DNA of 41,493 nucleotides from a virus. The position numbers were made by a program, and so were the translations under genes. The first letter of the stretch is position 1. Each line of letters starts with the position of its first letter. This document shows, piece after piece, positions 1 through 8,060 of this stretch. The DNA lies in IMG/VR virus record IMGVR_UViG_3300017753_000019, positions 1-41,493 of that record. One strand, written 5' to 3'. The notes under the pieces are model-generated. The model made no database searches. It had not been told where the DNA came from and saw nothing but the letters and a program-made list of their open reading frames with translations.

Positions 1-14
1 AAGATTAGTGCTCG

Positions 15-36
15 AAAAAGTTTCATAAAATGAAAC
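15..36 (-). terminator. Probable Rho-independent terminator
   Basis: On the minus strand a perfect 7-bp stem (GTTTCAT / ATGAAAC, arms at 20-26 and 30-36) with a 3-nt loop is followed directly by a T run (15-19). It lies 35 bases past the stop of the DUF3008-like gene and probably ends that late transcript. The stem is AT-rich, so termination may be leaky. Confidence 0.5.
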
Positions 37-71
37 GCAACTACACTATCTAGTTAACTGTGTACGTGTTA

Positions 72-284
72 TTACCTATATCTGTCAGCGTTCGCTAAAA
101 ATTCTTTTAAACTTTTTTTCTCCGGCAATCCTTTATGTTTTGTTTTCGCAAATTTCTTTACGCTGGACTTGGACATGGAGGAAGCAGCTTTGGAAACCTC
201 AGACGAGGGGTTTTCCATTTCCCCTTTCTGAGCCGCTCTAACCATCCCGAAGAATCGTTGTTGTTTTTTGGAGACTGCTGGCAT
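72..284 (-). CDS. Small basic DUF3008-like protein
   Basis: A 70-residue Lys/Ser-rich protein. I start it at the ATG at 284 (MPAVSKKQQRFFGMV...), because the in-frame ATG at 332 adds 16 residues that lie wholly inside the upstream gene, whose stop is at 286-288. The opening (AVSKKQQRFFGMV) and the S-K-A-A-S-S-M-S run resemble the short DUF3008 family found in phages and bacteria; function unknown. It directly follows the 286-1467 gene and probably shares its late transcript, so a DNA- or capsid-associated role is possible but is inference. A terminator-like hairpin follows. Confidence 0.75.
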   Translation of the reverse strand: MPAVSKKQQRFFGMVRAAQKGEMENPSSEVSKAASSMSKSSVKKFAKTKHKGLPEKKSLKEFLANADRYR

Positions 285-285
285 G

Positions 286-1467
286 TCACTTTTTCTTAGT
301 GTCCATAATGGCACCTTGACCATGCTTGGCACGAATGCTTGCCTTTACTTTGTCTAATGCAGACATACCATCATAGGGTTTTTTCTTTCCACCACCCATA
401 GCAACATTTTTAGTGGCACTCTTGTAACGGTTGTTGCCGTCAACACCACCACGCTCCATGCGGCGATCTTTCAGAGAATCTTCTGTCTCTTCCTTCCTGA
501 CATCATTTCTATTGTACTTCTCAGCATCCTTGTTCAATGCCTTGACAATCTTACCAGACTTTTTGCCTGCCTCAGTTCCTTTGTCACCACCTTGTAGTGC
601 TGTGCGTGACAGGTTTCCTGCCTTACGGAACATGGTGTTTCTCTTGTCTCTTGAAAGTTCTTTGTAACCCTCTTCAACCTCAACATCTTCACCCATGTGA
701 TCAGCAGACTTATAACGCTTATCACCTGCCTTCATCTTTTGATATGCAGGAGTATTTGCTTTCTTATCAGCATTCGTGACAACCATACGGGTGTCTTTTT
801 TCTTTTCAGGAGTACCACCATAGACTGCTTCTTTGATCATCTCGTAAGTTTCCTCATCGAGTTCGATCAATTCTAACACCTCACCACCAAGTTCTTGGAC
901 AATGTTTTCCAATTTTAAATGTGGATCAATGGTGATTTTATTCTTAACGTTCTTCTCTTTGATCTGCGTCTCTTCTTCTTTACCATCTCTACCACTAACT
1001 TCGGTGATATCAGATCTCCAATCAGAAAAAGATTCATTCTTTGGGCGACAATCATTGACCATCTTACCACCCTTCATTTTCATACCCACTTTCTTGTGAG
1101 TGTCCCAACATTGTTGTGCTTTCTCTTCTACTTCCTCAACATCTTCCTTCATACCTTTCTTAGCAATCGCTTTACCAATTGCCTTACGACGCTTCATAAG
1201 GTACTTATCACTCTTATCACTATCACCATCATTATCAACATCAGAATCTTCCTTACCGACAGGATCAAGTCCTTCCTTAGCGAGTCGTTTTGCTTTTGTT
1301 TTGGCCAGAAGTCTTTCCTTAGCAGCATCTCTCTCACCCTTAGGAATGCTGAACATGTCGCGATCAGTCTTTAATTTCTCTTGTGGTGGTTCAACTTTAT
1401 AACCATTCATCTCAGCATAAAGGGAGTTGAGTTCTGCAACTGCCTTACGACTTGCGTGGATATCCAT
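286..1467 (-). CDS. Modular charged virion-type protein with Cys-Trp/GMK module
   Basis: A 393-residue, highly charged, low-complexity protein typical of the late region of T4-like cyanophages; no enzyme motif seen. Residues 74-88 form an Asp-rich DxDxDG stretch like a calcium-binding loop. Residues 120-140 carry Cys-Trp, then Gly-Met-Lys, then Cys, with the two cysteines 20 residues apart. The same spacing and motif occur in the protein at 39617-41026 (Cys236 and Cys256). The C-terminal half is Lys/Arg/Gly-rich. A late promoter box (CATAAATA, 1492-1499) lies just upstream, inside the end of the preceding gene. A virion structural or DNA-packing role is inferred from context and composition only. 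Confidence 0.7.
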   Translation of the reverse strand: MDIHASRKAVAELNSLYAEMNGYKVEPPQEKLKTDRDMFSIPKGERDAAKERLLAKTKAKRLAKEGLDPVGKEDSDVDNDGDSDKSDKYLMKRRKAIGKAIAKKGMKEDVEEVEEKAQQCWDTHKKVGMKMKGGKMVNDCRPKNESFSDWRSDITEVSGRDGKEEETQIKEKNVKNKITIDPHLKLENIVQELGGEVLELIELDEETYEMIKEAVYGGTPEKKKDTRMVVTNADKKANTPAYQKMKAGDKRYKSADHMGEDVEVEEGYKELSRDKRNTMFRKAGNLSRTALQGGDKGTEAGKKSGKIVKALNKDAEKYNRNDVRKEETEDSLKDRRMERGGVDGNNRYKSATKNVAMGGGKKKPYDGMSALDKVKASIRAKHGQGAIMDTKKK

Positions 1468-1471
1468 GAAG

Positions 1472-2674
1472 TTAACTTTTTTTCTTATTTTTATTTATGA
1501 AGTTTTTGATTTGTTTAGTGCCAGTCATCTTCATAGCATAGTTACGGAACGAATCTGTTCCAACTTCTCTTTGACTAGCAGGAACACCAGACACCTCAGT
1601 GAACTCATTGAGATCACGGATCCAAGATTTAAACATAATGTTGTCCTCGGTGACACAGATCAAGTGATTTGTGCCACGACGAGTAATCCTACCGATCAAT
1701 CCGTTGTTTAAACTCTCTACAACATCACCTAACTTAAAGATGATATTATTAATATAGTTTTCTCTGAGACCTTTCCAATCAAGTTTAGGTGCAATCTGCC
1801 ATGTTTCAGTAACCTTCTTCTTACCCATCTTTTTAACGATGGTATTGAATAGTTTCTGAGCAGATTCGTCATCTAAGGCTTTGGGGACTCCCTTCTTAAA
1901 CGCCTCGAAGTCTCCATCAGCAGCTGCTTTTCTAAGCTTAGAGGCAGACATGCCCTCGACACCCTCAGCATCGGGATCTCTTTCCCCCGCTGAGATAACG
2001 TTAATCTCATCAAAGTCGTATAGTTCGCCGTTATACTTAGTTGCGAGTTTTTCAAACTCTCCCTGTCTATCAGCACCAACCATGATGTTGACACTACTGT
2101 ATCCGTCCTCATTTGCTTTCTTTAAAACGTCAAATATGCTACGCATACCCTCGTCATTCACAATCCTTTCATCATGTGTTGGATACATCTTTCTCATGTA
2201 CGAAATTTTTTCGTCAGGTGAAAGAGGATTCTTCTTAGGATCTTCTGAACGCGATGGATATATCTTATAATCCCCACCTTTTGCTTGACGCTTTGTGGCG
2301 TCCAACAACTTTTCATGCCCAGAGGTAGGAGGATTGAACCTTCCAAATGCAATAGTAAGAGCCTCACCCTCTCTTTCCTTTGCACTCTCAGATTCTCCTT
2401 CACTAGAAGGAGTGTTTGTGTCAGGTCTTGGTTGTTCTGCTGTTTTCTGGCCATCTTCTGGTGTAGCAGCACGTTTTTGTTGCGGTGCTGGATCTTCTTT
2501 TCCTGGACCTTTTCCTTTACTTAGGAGGAGGTCACCTTTATAAGTCCTACCTTTATATGAACCCTGACGATCATACCAATTTCCATGTCCATCCGACACC
2601 AATCCCATACGCTTCGCTTTTTCAACGGCGCGTGAGATGACTGCTTCTTGGATGAATGATGAAAAACTTTTCAT
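1472..2674 (-). CDS. Nucleotidyltransferase-fold protein fused to a C-terminal phage module
   Basis: A 400-residue protein. Residues 106-250 match the HIGH-superfamily adenylyl/cytidylyltransferase fold: GRFNPPTSGH (111-120, with the T/SxGH nucleotide-binding motif) and SASKLR (243-248, equivalent of the ISSTxxR motif), with VGADR at 199-203 between. This resembles NMN adenylyltransferase (NadM) or cytidylyltransferases; the substrate cannot be told from sequence. The N-terminus (MKSFSSFIQEA) plus a Pro/Glu/Gln-rich linker (55-105) and a C-terminal domain (about 295-400, hydrophobic beta-like then basic tail) are not part of the enzyme fold. The ribosome site AAGGA precedes the ATG, and a late box (AATAAATA, 2696-2703) lies 22 bases upstream, so it is expressed late, unlike typical nucleotide-metabolism genes. 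Confidence 0.75.
   Translation of the reverse strand: MKSFSSFIQEAVISRAVEKAKRMGLVSDGHGNWYDRQGSYKGRTYKGDLLLSKGKGPGKEDPAPQQKRAATPEDGQKTAEQPRPDTNTPSSEGESESAKEREGEALTIAFGRFNPPTSGHEKLLDATKRQAKGGDYKIYPSRSEDPKKNPLSPDEKISYMRKMYPTHDERIVNDEGMRSIFDVLKKANEDGYSSVNIMVGADRQGEFEKLATKYNGELYDFDEINVISAGERDPDAEGVEGMSASKLRKAAADGDFEAFKKGVPKALDDESAQKLFNTIVKKMGKKKVTETWQIAPKLDWKGLRENYINNIIFKLGDVVESLNNGLIGRITRRGTNHLICVTEDNIMFKSWIRDLNEFTEVSGVPASQREVGTDSFRNYAMKMTGTKQIKNFINKNKKKS
1492..1499 (-). promoter_or_regulatory. Late promoter box CATAAATA of the 286-1467 gene
   Basis: Located in the last codons of the nucleotidyltransferase-fold gene, 25 bases before the ATG at 1467. Confidence 0.55.
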
Positions 2675-2695
2675 TTAAGTATCCTTCTTAACTAT

Positions 2696-2703
2696 TATTT
2701 ATT
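2696..2703 (-). promoter_or_regulatory. Late promoter box AATAAATA of the nucleotidyltransferase-fold gene
   Basis: It lies 22 bases before the ATG at 2674, with the AAGGA ribosome site between. Confidence 0.65.
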
Positions 2704-2721
2704 AGAGAGAGTGTTTTCCAA

Positions 2722-4047
2722 TCAAATACCAATGTCTCCGTTCTTAATCATCTCTTTAAATTCAGGAGTGATACCTGCAAAAAACTGTGGGAATGCTGAA
2801 AAATCTCCCTTATATCTTAATTCAATATCAAGAATAGGAGTGTTCCCTTTTGATAATGTAAAGAAAACTTTTGCTGCATTTTTAGATAAAGTTTTTTGCC
2901 TATCTAAAACCATTTTTGTTTCTTCTTTTGAAAGATTTGCCATAGCAATCATAATACTATGAACATCCAAAACGTTTGCTGATCCTATGTTTGGAGACAG
3001 TTCTTTATTTACCGTACCAACACCCTCTGCCAAATAGAATCCAAACTCATACTTTTCCCAAAAATTCAATGTAAAGGTTTCCATCAAACCTAGTTTTAAG
3101 ACTCTTGTCAATAAAACATCAGCAAGTTTATCTTTCACATCATCTTGATTCATAATATCAAGAAATCCTTGATACAATGGATTCACTTTTCCACCAGTGC
3201 TTTGAAGTTTTTTGTTTACAAAGTCTCGAAAACTTATCTGAGATGGATCACTACCTGAGCTTTTAATAAGTCCGTTTCTATCTGCTAACTCTGCCTCTGA
3301 TTTTAAATTAATTAATGGAATTTTTTGAGTCTTACCGCCACCCTTATTTCTAATAACCTTTATATCCCACAGTGCTTTCGCATCAGATGTGTTACTAGGA
3401 TTCATACTAGTAACTTTTTTATTTCCAGCAATCGCAAATCTTTCTAATGGTCCACCAGGACTACATGCTTCTTTAATAACACCCGCAAAAAATTTAATCC
3501 TGTGTGTATTTAATTTTTCTCTTGTTTTTCCAAATTCTGGACCATCAATATATGCAGAGAATGCATTGTTAATGAGTGTTGGACTAGCAGAATTTACTTT
3601 TGGTTTTTTCTTTAATGAGATACCAACAAAATCATTTCCGTTTAGTTTTAAAATAACATCGGATGAATTATAATCAGAAATCCCGAATGCCTTTACCTTA
3701 AAGGGTGCAACATCAGGATGCCATTTATTACCTGTCAAATATACCTTCGAAGGAACTTTATCTTTCCTAAGTTTTGATCTTGTTCCCAATACAGCAGAAA
3801 TAGACGCCGCAAGATCTCCGTATATGTCTTGTGGGTTTTTAGATGATGTGTTAAGATCAATAATTTTAATCATGCCATTCTTTGTGGCATTACCAGCAGC
3901 ATCTAATACCTTGTCACTCTTTAAGTTTTCAAGAGCAACAAAGTATAGTTCTTTAAATTTATCATCACTACTCTTTGCTTCTGTTAAAACAGAAGTAGGT
4001 ACGAAGGACAATCCAGCATATAATCCTTCTGACGGTTCAAACGCCAT
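2722..4047 (-). CDS. Conserved late protein, possible PD-(D/E)XK-like fold
   Basis: A 441-residue protein I do not recognise by name. Residues 108-150 contain NKWHPDV, then SSDVIL (Asp130), then FVGISLKKK (Ser144-Leu-Lys146). This Asp-x(13)-S/E-x-K spacing on adjacent predicted strands resembles the core of PD-(D/E)XK nucleases, although the acidic residue before x-K is replaced by Ser. The rest alternates beta-like and helical segments without membrane spans. A TCTAAATA late box (4063-4070) overlaps the stop codon of the preceding gene. Late timing suggests a virion or maturation role; the nuclease-fold idea is a hypothesis. Confidence 0.65.
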   Translation of the reverse strand: MAFEPSEGLYAGLSFVPTSVLTEAKSSDDKFKELYFVALENLKSDKVLDAAGNATKNGMIKIIDLNTSSKNPQDIYGDLAASISAVLGTRSKLRKDKVPSKVYLTGNKWHPDVAPFKVKAFGISDYNSSDVILKLNGNDFVGISLKKKPKVNSASPTLINNAFSAYIDGPEFGKTREKLNTHRIKFFAGVIKEACSPGGPLERFAIAGNKKVTSMNPSNTSDAKALWDIKVIRNKGGGKTQKIPLINLKSEAELADRNGLIKSSGSDPSQISFRDFVNKKLQSTGGKVNPLYQGFLDIMNQDDVKDKLADVLLTRVLKLGLMETFTLNFWEKYEFGFYLAEGVGTVNKELSPNIGSANVLDVHSIMIAMANLSKEETKMVLDRQKTLSKNAAKVFFTLSKGNTPILDIELRYKGDFSAFPQFFAGITPEFKEMIKNGDIGI

Positions 4048-4061
4048 AGCACAATTTTTAA

Positions 4062-4280
4062 CTATTTAGACTCTTCCTCTTCCTCTTTCTTCTTATTAAA
4101 ACCAAATGGTCCAGCTTTATCTTCGGACCTATTCTTCATAGCAACACCAGCAAGAGACTCCATAATTTTAAGGATGTCTTTTGCCTCAGCATCTTCACCA
4201 AGTTCTTTGGCAACGTACCAATACTTAGGCCAGAATTCTTCACCGGCAATAAGATACTCATTAAGACTAATTGGTTTCAT
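4062..4280 (-). CDS. Small acidic-tailed hypothetical protein
   Basis: A 72-residue protein with an aromatic N-terminal half (EEFWPKYWYVAKELG) and a Lys/Glu tail ending in a Glu run. No known domain recognised. Its start overlaps the stop of the 38-aa membrane peptide by ATGA, so the two are probably translationally coupled at the distal end of the polymerase-UvsX-gp41 operon. Its own stop (TAG at 4062-4064) lies in the late promoter of the next gene. Confidence 0.7.
   Translation of the reverse strand: MKPISLNEYLIAGEEFWPKYWYVAKELGEDAEAKDILKIMESLAGVAMKNRSEDKAGPFGFNKKKEEEEESK
4063..4070 (-). promoter_or_regulatory. Late promoter box TCTAAATA overlapping a stop
   Basis: It overlaps the TAG (4062-4064) of the 72-aa gene and lies 16 bases before the 4047 ATG. 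It marks the change from the replication operon to late genes. Confidence 0.6.
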
Positions 4281-4393
4281 TTGAAATACCTATCCATTCT
4301 AAGTTTAACATAATACATTCCCAGTAACCATAGGGAGAAAAGGAATCCTTCTCCATAACTCATGGTATTCCAGGCATTAACTGCTCCATCCAT
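4277..4393 (-). CDS. Hidden 38-aa single-span membrane peptide
   Basis: Read by hand from the minus strand. The ATG at 4393 shares its A with the TGA stop of mazG (TGATG), and the TGA at 4277-4279 overlaps the next gene's ATG (ATGA). The peptide begins MDGAVNAWNTMSYGEG, then has a hydrophobic stretch FLFSLWLLGMYYV suited to one short membrane helix, then a basic end (KLRMDRYFK). Perfect stop/start coupling on both sides and a gap that would otherwise be the only hole in the operon support a real gene. Function unknown; a small inner-membrane protein is inferred. Confidence 0.6.
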   Translation of the reverse strand: MDGAVNAWNTMSYGEGFLFSLWLLGMYYVKLRMDRYFK

Positions 4394-4818
4394 CAGAGAT
4401 CTCCCTCCACACGGTTTTCAGAATAGTGAACATCAAATTCACCACCGGGATAACGTGCTTTGAGTTTCTCTACATTCATAGCAAGAATCTCATCAAACGA
4501 AGTATCAAGTGCCATACATGCCTGAGCAAGATACCAACAGATATCACCCAGTTCACGCTTCATGTGAAACACATTATCTTCATTATAATCCTTTCCTTGA
4601 AAGATAATCTTCTTTACAACCTCAGTAAACTCACCTGCCTCTGCTGACAATCCAAGAGCAGCCGTCAGGAGTTGAGTAACGTTCGTATCATCTTCAAGTT
4701 CAAGTTTGTTAGTACGAGAAAGGAAGGCAGCATAATCCAAAGATGGATCACTAGTAACTTCTCTTACAAATTCAACGTACTTTTCTGTATCAACAAAGGA
4801 CTTTTCAGTATCAATCAT
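4393..4818 (-). CDS. mazG: MazG-like nucleotide pyrophosphohydrolase
   Basis: A 141-residue all-alpha NTP pyrophosphohydrolase. The magnesium-binding motifs are visible: EAGE (residues 60-63) and ELGD (89-92), followed by the LKARYPGGEF segment and the ending HYSENR typical of this phage subgroup. Family members hydrolyse (d)NTPs to monophosphates plus pyrophosphate. Phage MazG has been proposed to change host (p)ppGpp levels or to recycle host nucleotides. The ATG overlaps the gp41 stop (TAATG), placing mazG in the replication operon and implying early/middle expression. Confidence 0.92.
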   Translation of the reverse strand: MIDTEKSFVDTEKYVEFVREVTSDPSLDYAAFLSRTNKLELEDDTNVTQLLTAALGLSAEAGEFTEVVKKIIFQGKDYNEDNVFHMKRELGDICWYLAQACMALDTSFDEILAMNVEKLKARYPGGEFDVHYSENRVEGDL

Positions 4819-6197
4819 TAGAAATTAAGGGCAGAGAACTTTTTCTTCAAGTCAGTTTTATCTTCATAAGTATACTCCTCATCCTTGCCATTGTCAAGGA
4901 TATCATTCTGTGCAGTCTGCTCACAGTCATACAATCTCATCTTGGCACGGTCGATACCAACTACAAATCTCTTATGTACGTTGTTATCATTGTACCGATT
5001 CTTCAATTGCTTCACCATAATCTGTCCCAACTCTTCCAATTCCTCTGTTGAAATAAGGGCAAACATAAGATCAGCAGTAGCAGGGAGACCAAAGGACTCA
5101 CTAGTATCAGTAAGCTCAACATCACTGCTACCATAACCAGAACGAGTGGTCTGGGTGGCAGATATGATAGGGACGTTTGCTTCGACAGCAAGTCCTCTAA
5201 GCTCCTCAGCAATCGACTTAACAAGAGTATAGGAATTGATATTGGAAGACCCTTTGTAACGCGAAGAGGCACAAATATTGAGATAATCCACGAATACAAT
5301 ATCAGGTCGAAAAGATTTTTTAAGTGCAAGTTCATTAAGGAGTGACTTAAAATGTCCACTGTGAGCACTAGCAGTTGGGTATTCTTTAATGATTAACTGA
5401 CCCTGAGTTTTCTTAGCGATAGCGTTGACCTTCTTATCAAAGATTTGTTTGGGAAGGTCAACAAGATCCTGAATATTTGTATTCAATAAGTTTGCGTCAA
5501 TTCGTTCAGCAATTTTCTCCTCTGCCATCTCACATGTAATGTAGAGTACGTTCCTCCCCTGCATGAGGGCGGAACTAGCAACGTGGCACATGAATAAACT
5601 TTTCCCGACACCTGTGCCAGCAAGAGCGATGTTGAGAGTCTTATTAGGGAGCCCACCTTTGGTAATTTTGTTAAGATATTCAAGGTCAAATGGGATCTTT
5701 TCTTCTTTTCGATGGTAGAGAGCATAGCGTTCTTCGTAATCTTCTAGGTAATTGTGTCCAACATGATTATCAAAAGACACTGACAATGCATCAGATAAGA
5801 TAGAAGGGATGGCATCACGGCCTTTCCTTTCATCCTTACCATCTGCAAGAGCAATGGATTCCATGAGCGCCAGATATATAGCACGGTCACGGCACCATCT
5901 TTCTGTGGTATCTAATAACCAAAAGAAATCAGCAGGTTCTTTGTCCAGATACGAAAGAGTTTGACTGAGTTCTTTGAATGTTTGCTCATTCAAATCCTCT
6001 CGATTTTCTATCTCAATAGATACTGCTTCTCTTGTTGGTAGTTGATCGTAAGTAATGATGAATTTAGAGATTTCTTCATATAAAATACGACTTGGTTGGT
6101 CCTCAAAGTATTCTTTCTGAATAAAAGGAATAACTTTTCGTGCATACTCTTCATTATGAATGAGATTTTTGAGAACTAGATTCTCAACTTTCTCCAT
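4818..6197 (-). CDS. 41: Replicative DNA helicase (DnaB type), T4 gp41 homologue
   Basis: 459 residues; hexameric 5'-3' helicase of the replisome that works with a primase not present in this window. An N-terminal helical domain is followed by the RecA-like core with Walker A GTGVGKS (about residue 194-200) and the Walker B region DIVFVDYLNIC. The track's longer start at 6218 is rejected: ATG at 6197 (MEKVENLVL) has a strong AAGGAG ribosome site 8 bases upstream and overlaps the uvsX end by only 14 bases. It lies between uvsX and mazG; UvsX/gp41 adjacency is usual in T4-like phages. Confidence 0.93.
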   Translation of the reverse strand: MEKVENLVLKNLIHNEEYARKVIPFIQKEYFEDQPSRILYEEISKFIITYDQLPTREAVSIEIENREDLNEQTFKELSQTLSYLDKEPADFFWLLDTTERWCRDRAIYLALMESIALADGKDERKGRDAIPSILSDALSVSFDNHVGHNYLEDYEERYALYHRKEEKIPFDLEYLNKITKGGLPNKTLNIALAGTGVGKSLFMCHVASSALMQGRNVLYITCEMAEEKIAERIDANLLNTNIQDLVDLPKQIFDKKVNAIAKKTQGQLIIKEYPTASAHSGHFKSLLNELALKKSFRPDIVFVDYLNICASSRYKGSSNINSYTLVKSIAEELRGLAVEANVPIISATQTTRSGYGSSDVELTDTSESFGLPATADLMFALISTEELEELGQIMVKQLKNRYNDNNVHKRFVVGIDRAKMRLYDCEQTAQNDILDNGKDEEYTYEDKTDLKKKFSALNF

Positions 6198-7191
6198 AAC
6201 TAAACTCCTTCCTTGCAATTTGATCTAATTTTTCCATAACCTCTGGTGTAAAGTATTCCTCAGGATCTTTCAAGATTGCTTTGGCATAAACCTTCTTACC
6301 ATTCATCTCATAACGACCTGCAACATTTTTCCAGAGACCTCCCAGTTCACCCAGTTCAAGAAGACCAAAATATCGATCAAGACCACGCTCATCGTAATAG
6401 AGACGTATGGTAACATCTTTGTTCTCCTTACTTAAACGCGACTTAGCAGTCTTTGCTTTGATAAGATTTCCGACAACTGCCGTTCCATCTTTTTCTTTCT
6501 TCTTGCTAAGATGGATAATCGTAGACGCAGCATATTTGAGACCACTACCTCCACCCATTTCTTTTGTAGGCACGTATGCACCGATAACATCGTAGGTATG
6601 ATTGGTAACGATCATTGGAATGTTAGCTTGCCCTAGTTTCAGTGTCAACATTCTGAATGCACCTTTGATGAGTTGGGATTTAGTCATATCCCTAACTTGT
6701 TTGTCATTCAGTGCGTCGTTGATCTCCTTCTCTGTGGAAAGCATCCCCAAAGAGTCTAGCACAAACATACATGGTTTGCGTTCTTCTTCGGGTTTTTTTA
6801 AATATATATCAACTGCTTTCAGTGCAGATTGCCTAAACTGCTCAACAGTAACAACTTGCAAATGAATAAATCGATCTGTATCTATCCCACGACTTGTGAG
6901 TAGAGACTTGTTAATAGCGGCCTCAGTGTCAAAATATAAACAATACCCATCGGGATTAGAGTCAAGATAATTTTTGACGACAGCGAGAGAGAAGAAAGTT
7001 TTGCCAGTAGAAGACTCGCCAGCAATGGCAGTAATCTTATTCCCAGATACACCACCAAATATACTACCTGAACAAAGCCCGTTAAAGATGTACGAACCCG
7101 TGTCCACGTAATTTTCTGTGTCGTCGATGTCTGATCCAAGTTGGGTAAACTCATTACCTATTTCTTTTACAATTTCTTTAAGAAAGTCCAT
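6184..7191 (-). CDS. uvsX: UvsX RecA-like recombinase
   Basis: 335 residues. Strand-exchange ATPase for recombination-dependent replication and repair, acting with UvsY and the gp46/47 nuclease, all encoded in this window. Walker A is GESSTGKT (58-65) and Walker B is MFVLD (141-145). The GGGSGLKYAAS segment fits the DNA-binding loop region of RecA/UvsX. The start at 7191 overlaps the end of the 2OG oxygenase gene by 14 bases. A near-consensus sigma70 promoter (TTGACA, 17 bp, TATATT at 7214-7242) lies inside that upstream gene, giving a leader of about 16 bases. Confidence 0.95.
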   Translation of the reverse strand: MDFLKEIVKEIGNEFTQLGSDIDDTENYVDTGSYIFNGLCSGSIFGGVSGNKITAIAGESSTGKTFFSLAVVKNYLDSNPDGYCLYFDTEAAINKSLLTSRGIDTDRFIHLQVVTVEQFRQSALKAVDIYLKKPEEERKPCMFVLDSLGMLSTEKEINDALNDKQVRDMTKSQLIKGAFRMLTLKLGQANIPMIVTNHTYDVIGAYVPTKEMGGGSGLKYAASTIIHLSKKKEKDGTAVVGNLIKAKTAKSRLSKENKDVTIRLYYDERGLDRYFGLLELGELGGLWKNVAGRYEMNGKKVYAKAILKDPEEYFTPEVMEKLDQIARKEFSYGES

Positions 7192-7669
7192 TTTTTGTCC
7201 ACCAAGTTATGTGAATATACCGGTTCCCGGCAACTTTGTCAACTCCATGTAGGAGTTTTGCACCCTCAAAAATAACGGATAGTCCAGTCTTTGGAGGTAT
7301 GCGATTATTTTCTATGATGGAGTGACCTCCATCAAAATCATCATTCAAATTGCAGATAGAAACCCATGGCGTAACAATTGGTTCATCCCAATGCATATCC
7401 ATATCATATCCATTGGGATAGTATATAATTTGGTCATATGCAAACTTCAAACCCATGTATTTTTCCATTCTTTTTATGTAGGATCTACGAATGGAATTTA
7501 CTCTTATATGAAAGTGATGATACCAGGGAAGTATCCTATGAGAATTTAAAGCAAGAGTAAGGTATGGTGCGTGAGAATGTTCTCCAATATAATGTTTATG
7601 AAAGTAATCAATGAGAAACTGACAATCTTTTTTCTTTATAGAGTTCTCATCATAATAAATTGATTTCAT
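7178..7669 (-). CDS. 2OG-Fe(II) oxygenase (first of three)
   Basis: 163 residues with the double-stranded beta-helix oxygenase signature: iron ligands H93-x-D95 in MHWDEP, distal His141 in LLHGV and the 2-oxoglutarate-binding Arg150 in GNRYIHITWW. The spacing fits prolyl-hydroxylase-like phage enzymes. The substrate is unknown; such enzymes in cyanophages have been suggested to modify proteins or nucleic acids or to sense 2-oxoglutarate. Its start overlaps the preceding stop (TAATG). The 3' end also carries the uvsX promoter, so the GVDKVAGNRYI codons serve two functions. Confidence 0.88.
   Translation of the reverse strand: MKSIYYDENSIKKKDCQFLIDYFHKHYIGEHSHAPYLTLALNSHRILPWYHHFHIRVNSIRRSYIKRMEKYMGLKFAYDQIIYYPNGYDMDMHWDEPIVTPWVSICNLNDDFDGGHSIIENNRIPPKTGLSVIFEGAKLLHGVDKVAGNRYIHITWWTKNGLS
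7214..7242 (-). promoter_or_regulatory. Sigma70-type promoter of uvsX inside the 2OG oxygenase gene
   Basis: TTGACA (7237-7242), 17-base spacer, TATATT (7214-7219) on the minus strand. Start predicted near 7207, 16 bases before the uvsX ATG. Confidence 0.6.
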
Positions 7670-7863
7670 TACAATACAAAACCAAACTGTTCCCTCGCAA
7701 TTTTTTTATATGGACCGTGCGGATGATCGTCCATAATTTGCTGAATGATTTTTAATTTATCATGCAATTTGTCTCGATACTCTCTCTTGGATGGCACTAT
7801 GTGCTCACAACATAGAGCATCAATAATTTCATCAAGTTCCTTCTTGTCGATTGGAAGATCCAT
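7669..7863 (-). CDS. Small hypothetical protein
   Basis: 64 residues starting MDLPIDKKELDEII. I choose ATG 7863, which shares a base with the TGA of the preceding gene (TGATG) and has an AGGTGG ribosome site about 6 bases upstream, over a GTG three codons earlier. Helical and charged, with two Cys and the phrase DDHPHGPYKKIAREQFGF. No domain recognised. It lies between gp43 and the 2OG oxygenase in a chain of overlapping genes. Confidence 0.7.
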   Translation of the reverse strand: MDLPIDKKELDEIIDALCCEHIVPSKREYRDKLHDKLKIIQQIMDDHPHGPYKKIAREQFGFVL

Positions 7864-8060
7864 CAGTTCCACCTAAGTGTATTGAGATATTCTAGCACAT
7901 CTTTCCTAACATCCATCAATTCATGGTAACACTTTTGATTGTGGGCACACTGCCTAAGTGAAGAATCTGGTTTATGCACAGATTCAATAAAAATGTCAAG
8001 ACCACGATTCCATTTTTCCCTTTTACCTTCACAGTCTTCAATACTATTCTGATCCTTCAT
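7863..8060 (-). CDS. Small hypothetical protein
   Basis: 65 residues, charged and probably helical, with a CAHNQKCYHE segment (two Cys and two His close together) that might bind a metal. No recognised family. ATG overlaps the gp43 stop as ATGA, so it is likely coupled to polymerase translation. Confidence 0.68.
   Translation of the reverse strand: MKDQNSIEDCEGKREKWNRGLDIFIESVHKPDSSLRQCAHNQKCYHELMDVRKDVLEYLNTLRWN

Noticed and set aside
919-1374. 151-aa open frame on the plus strand
   Set aside because: Antisense shadow of the 286-1467 gene; Phe/Leu/Thr-rich nonsense composition and no ribosome site.
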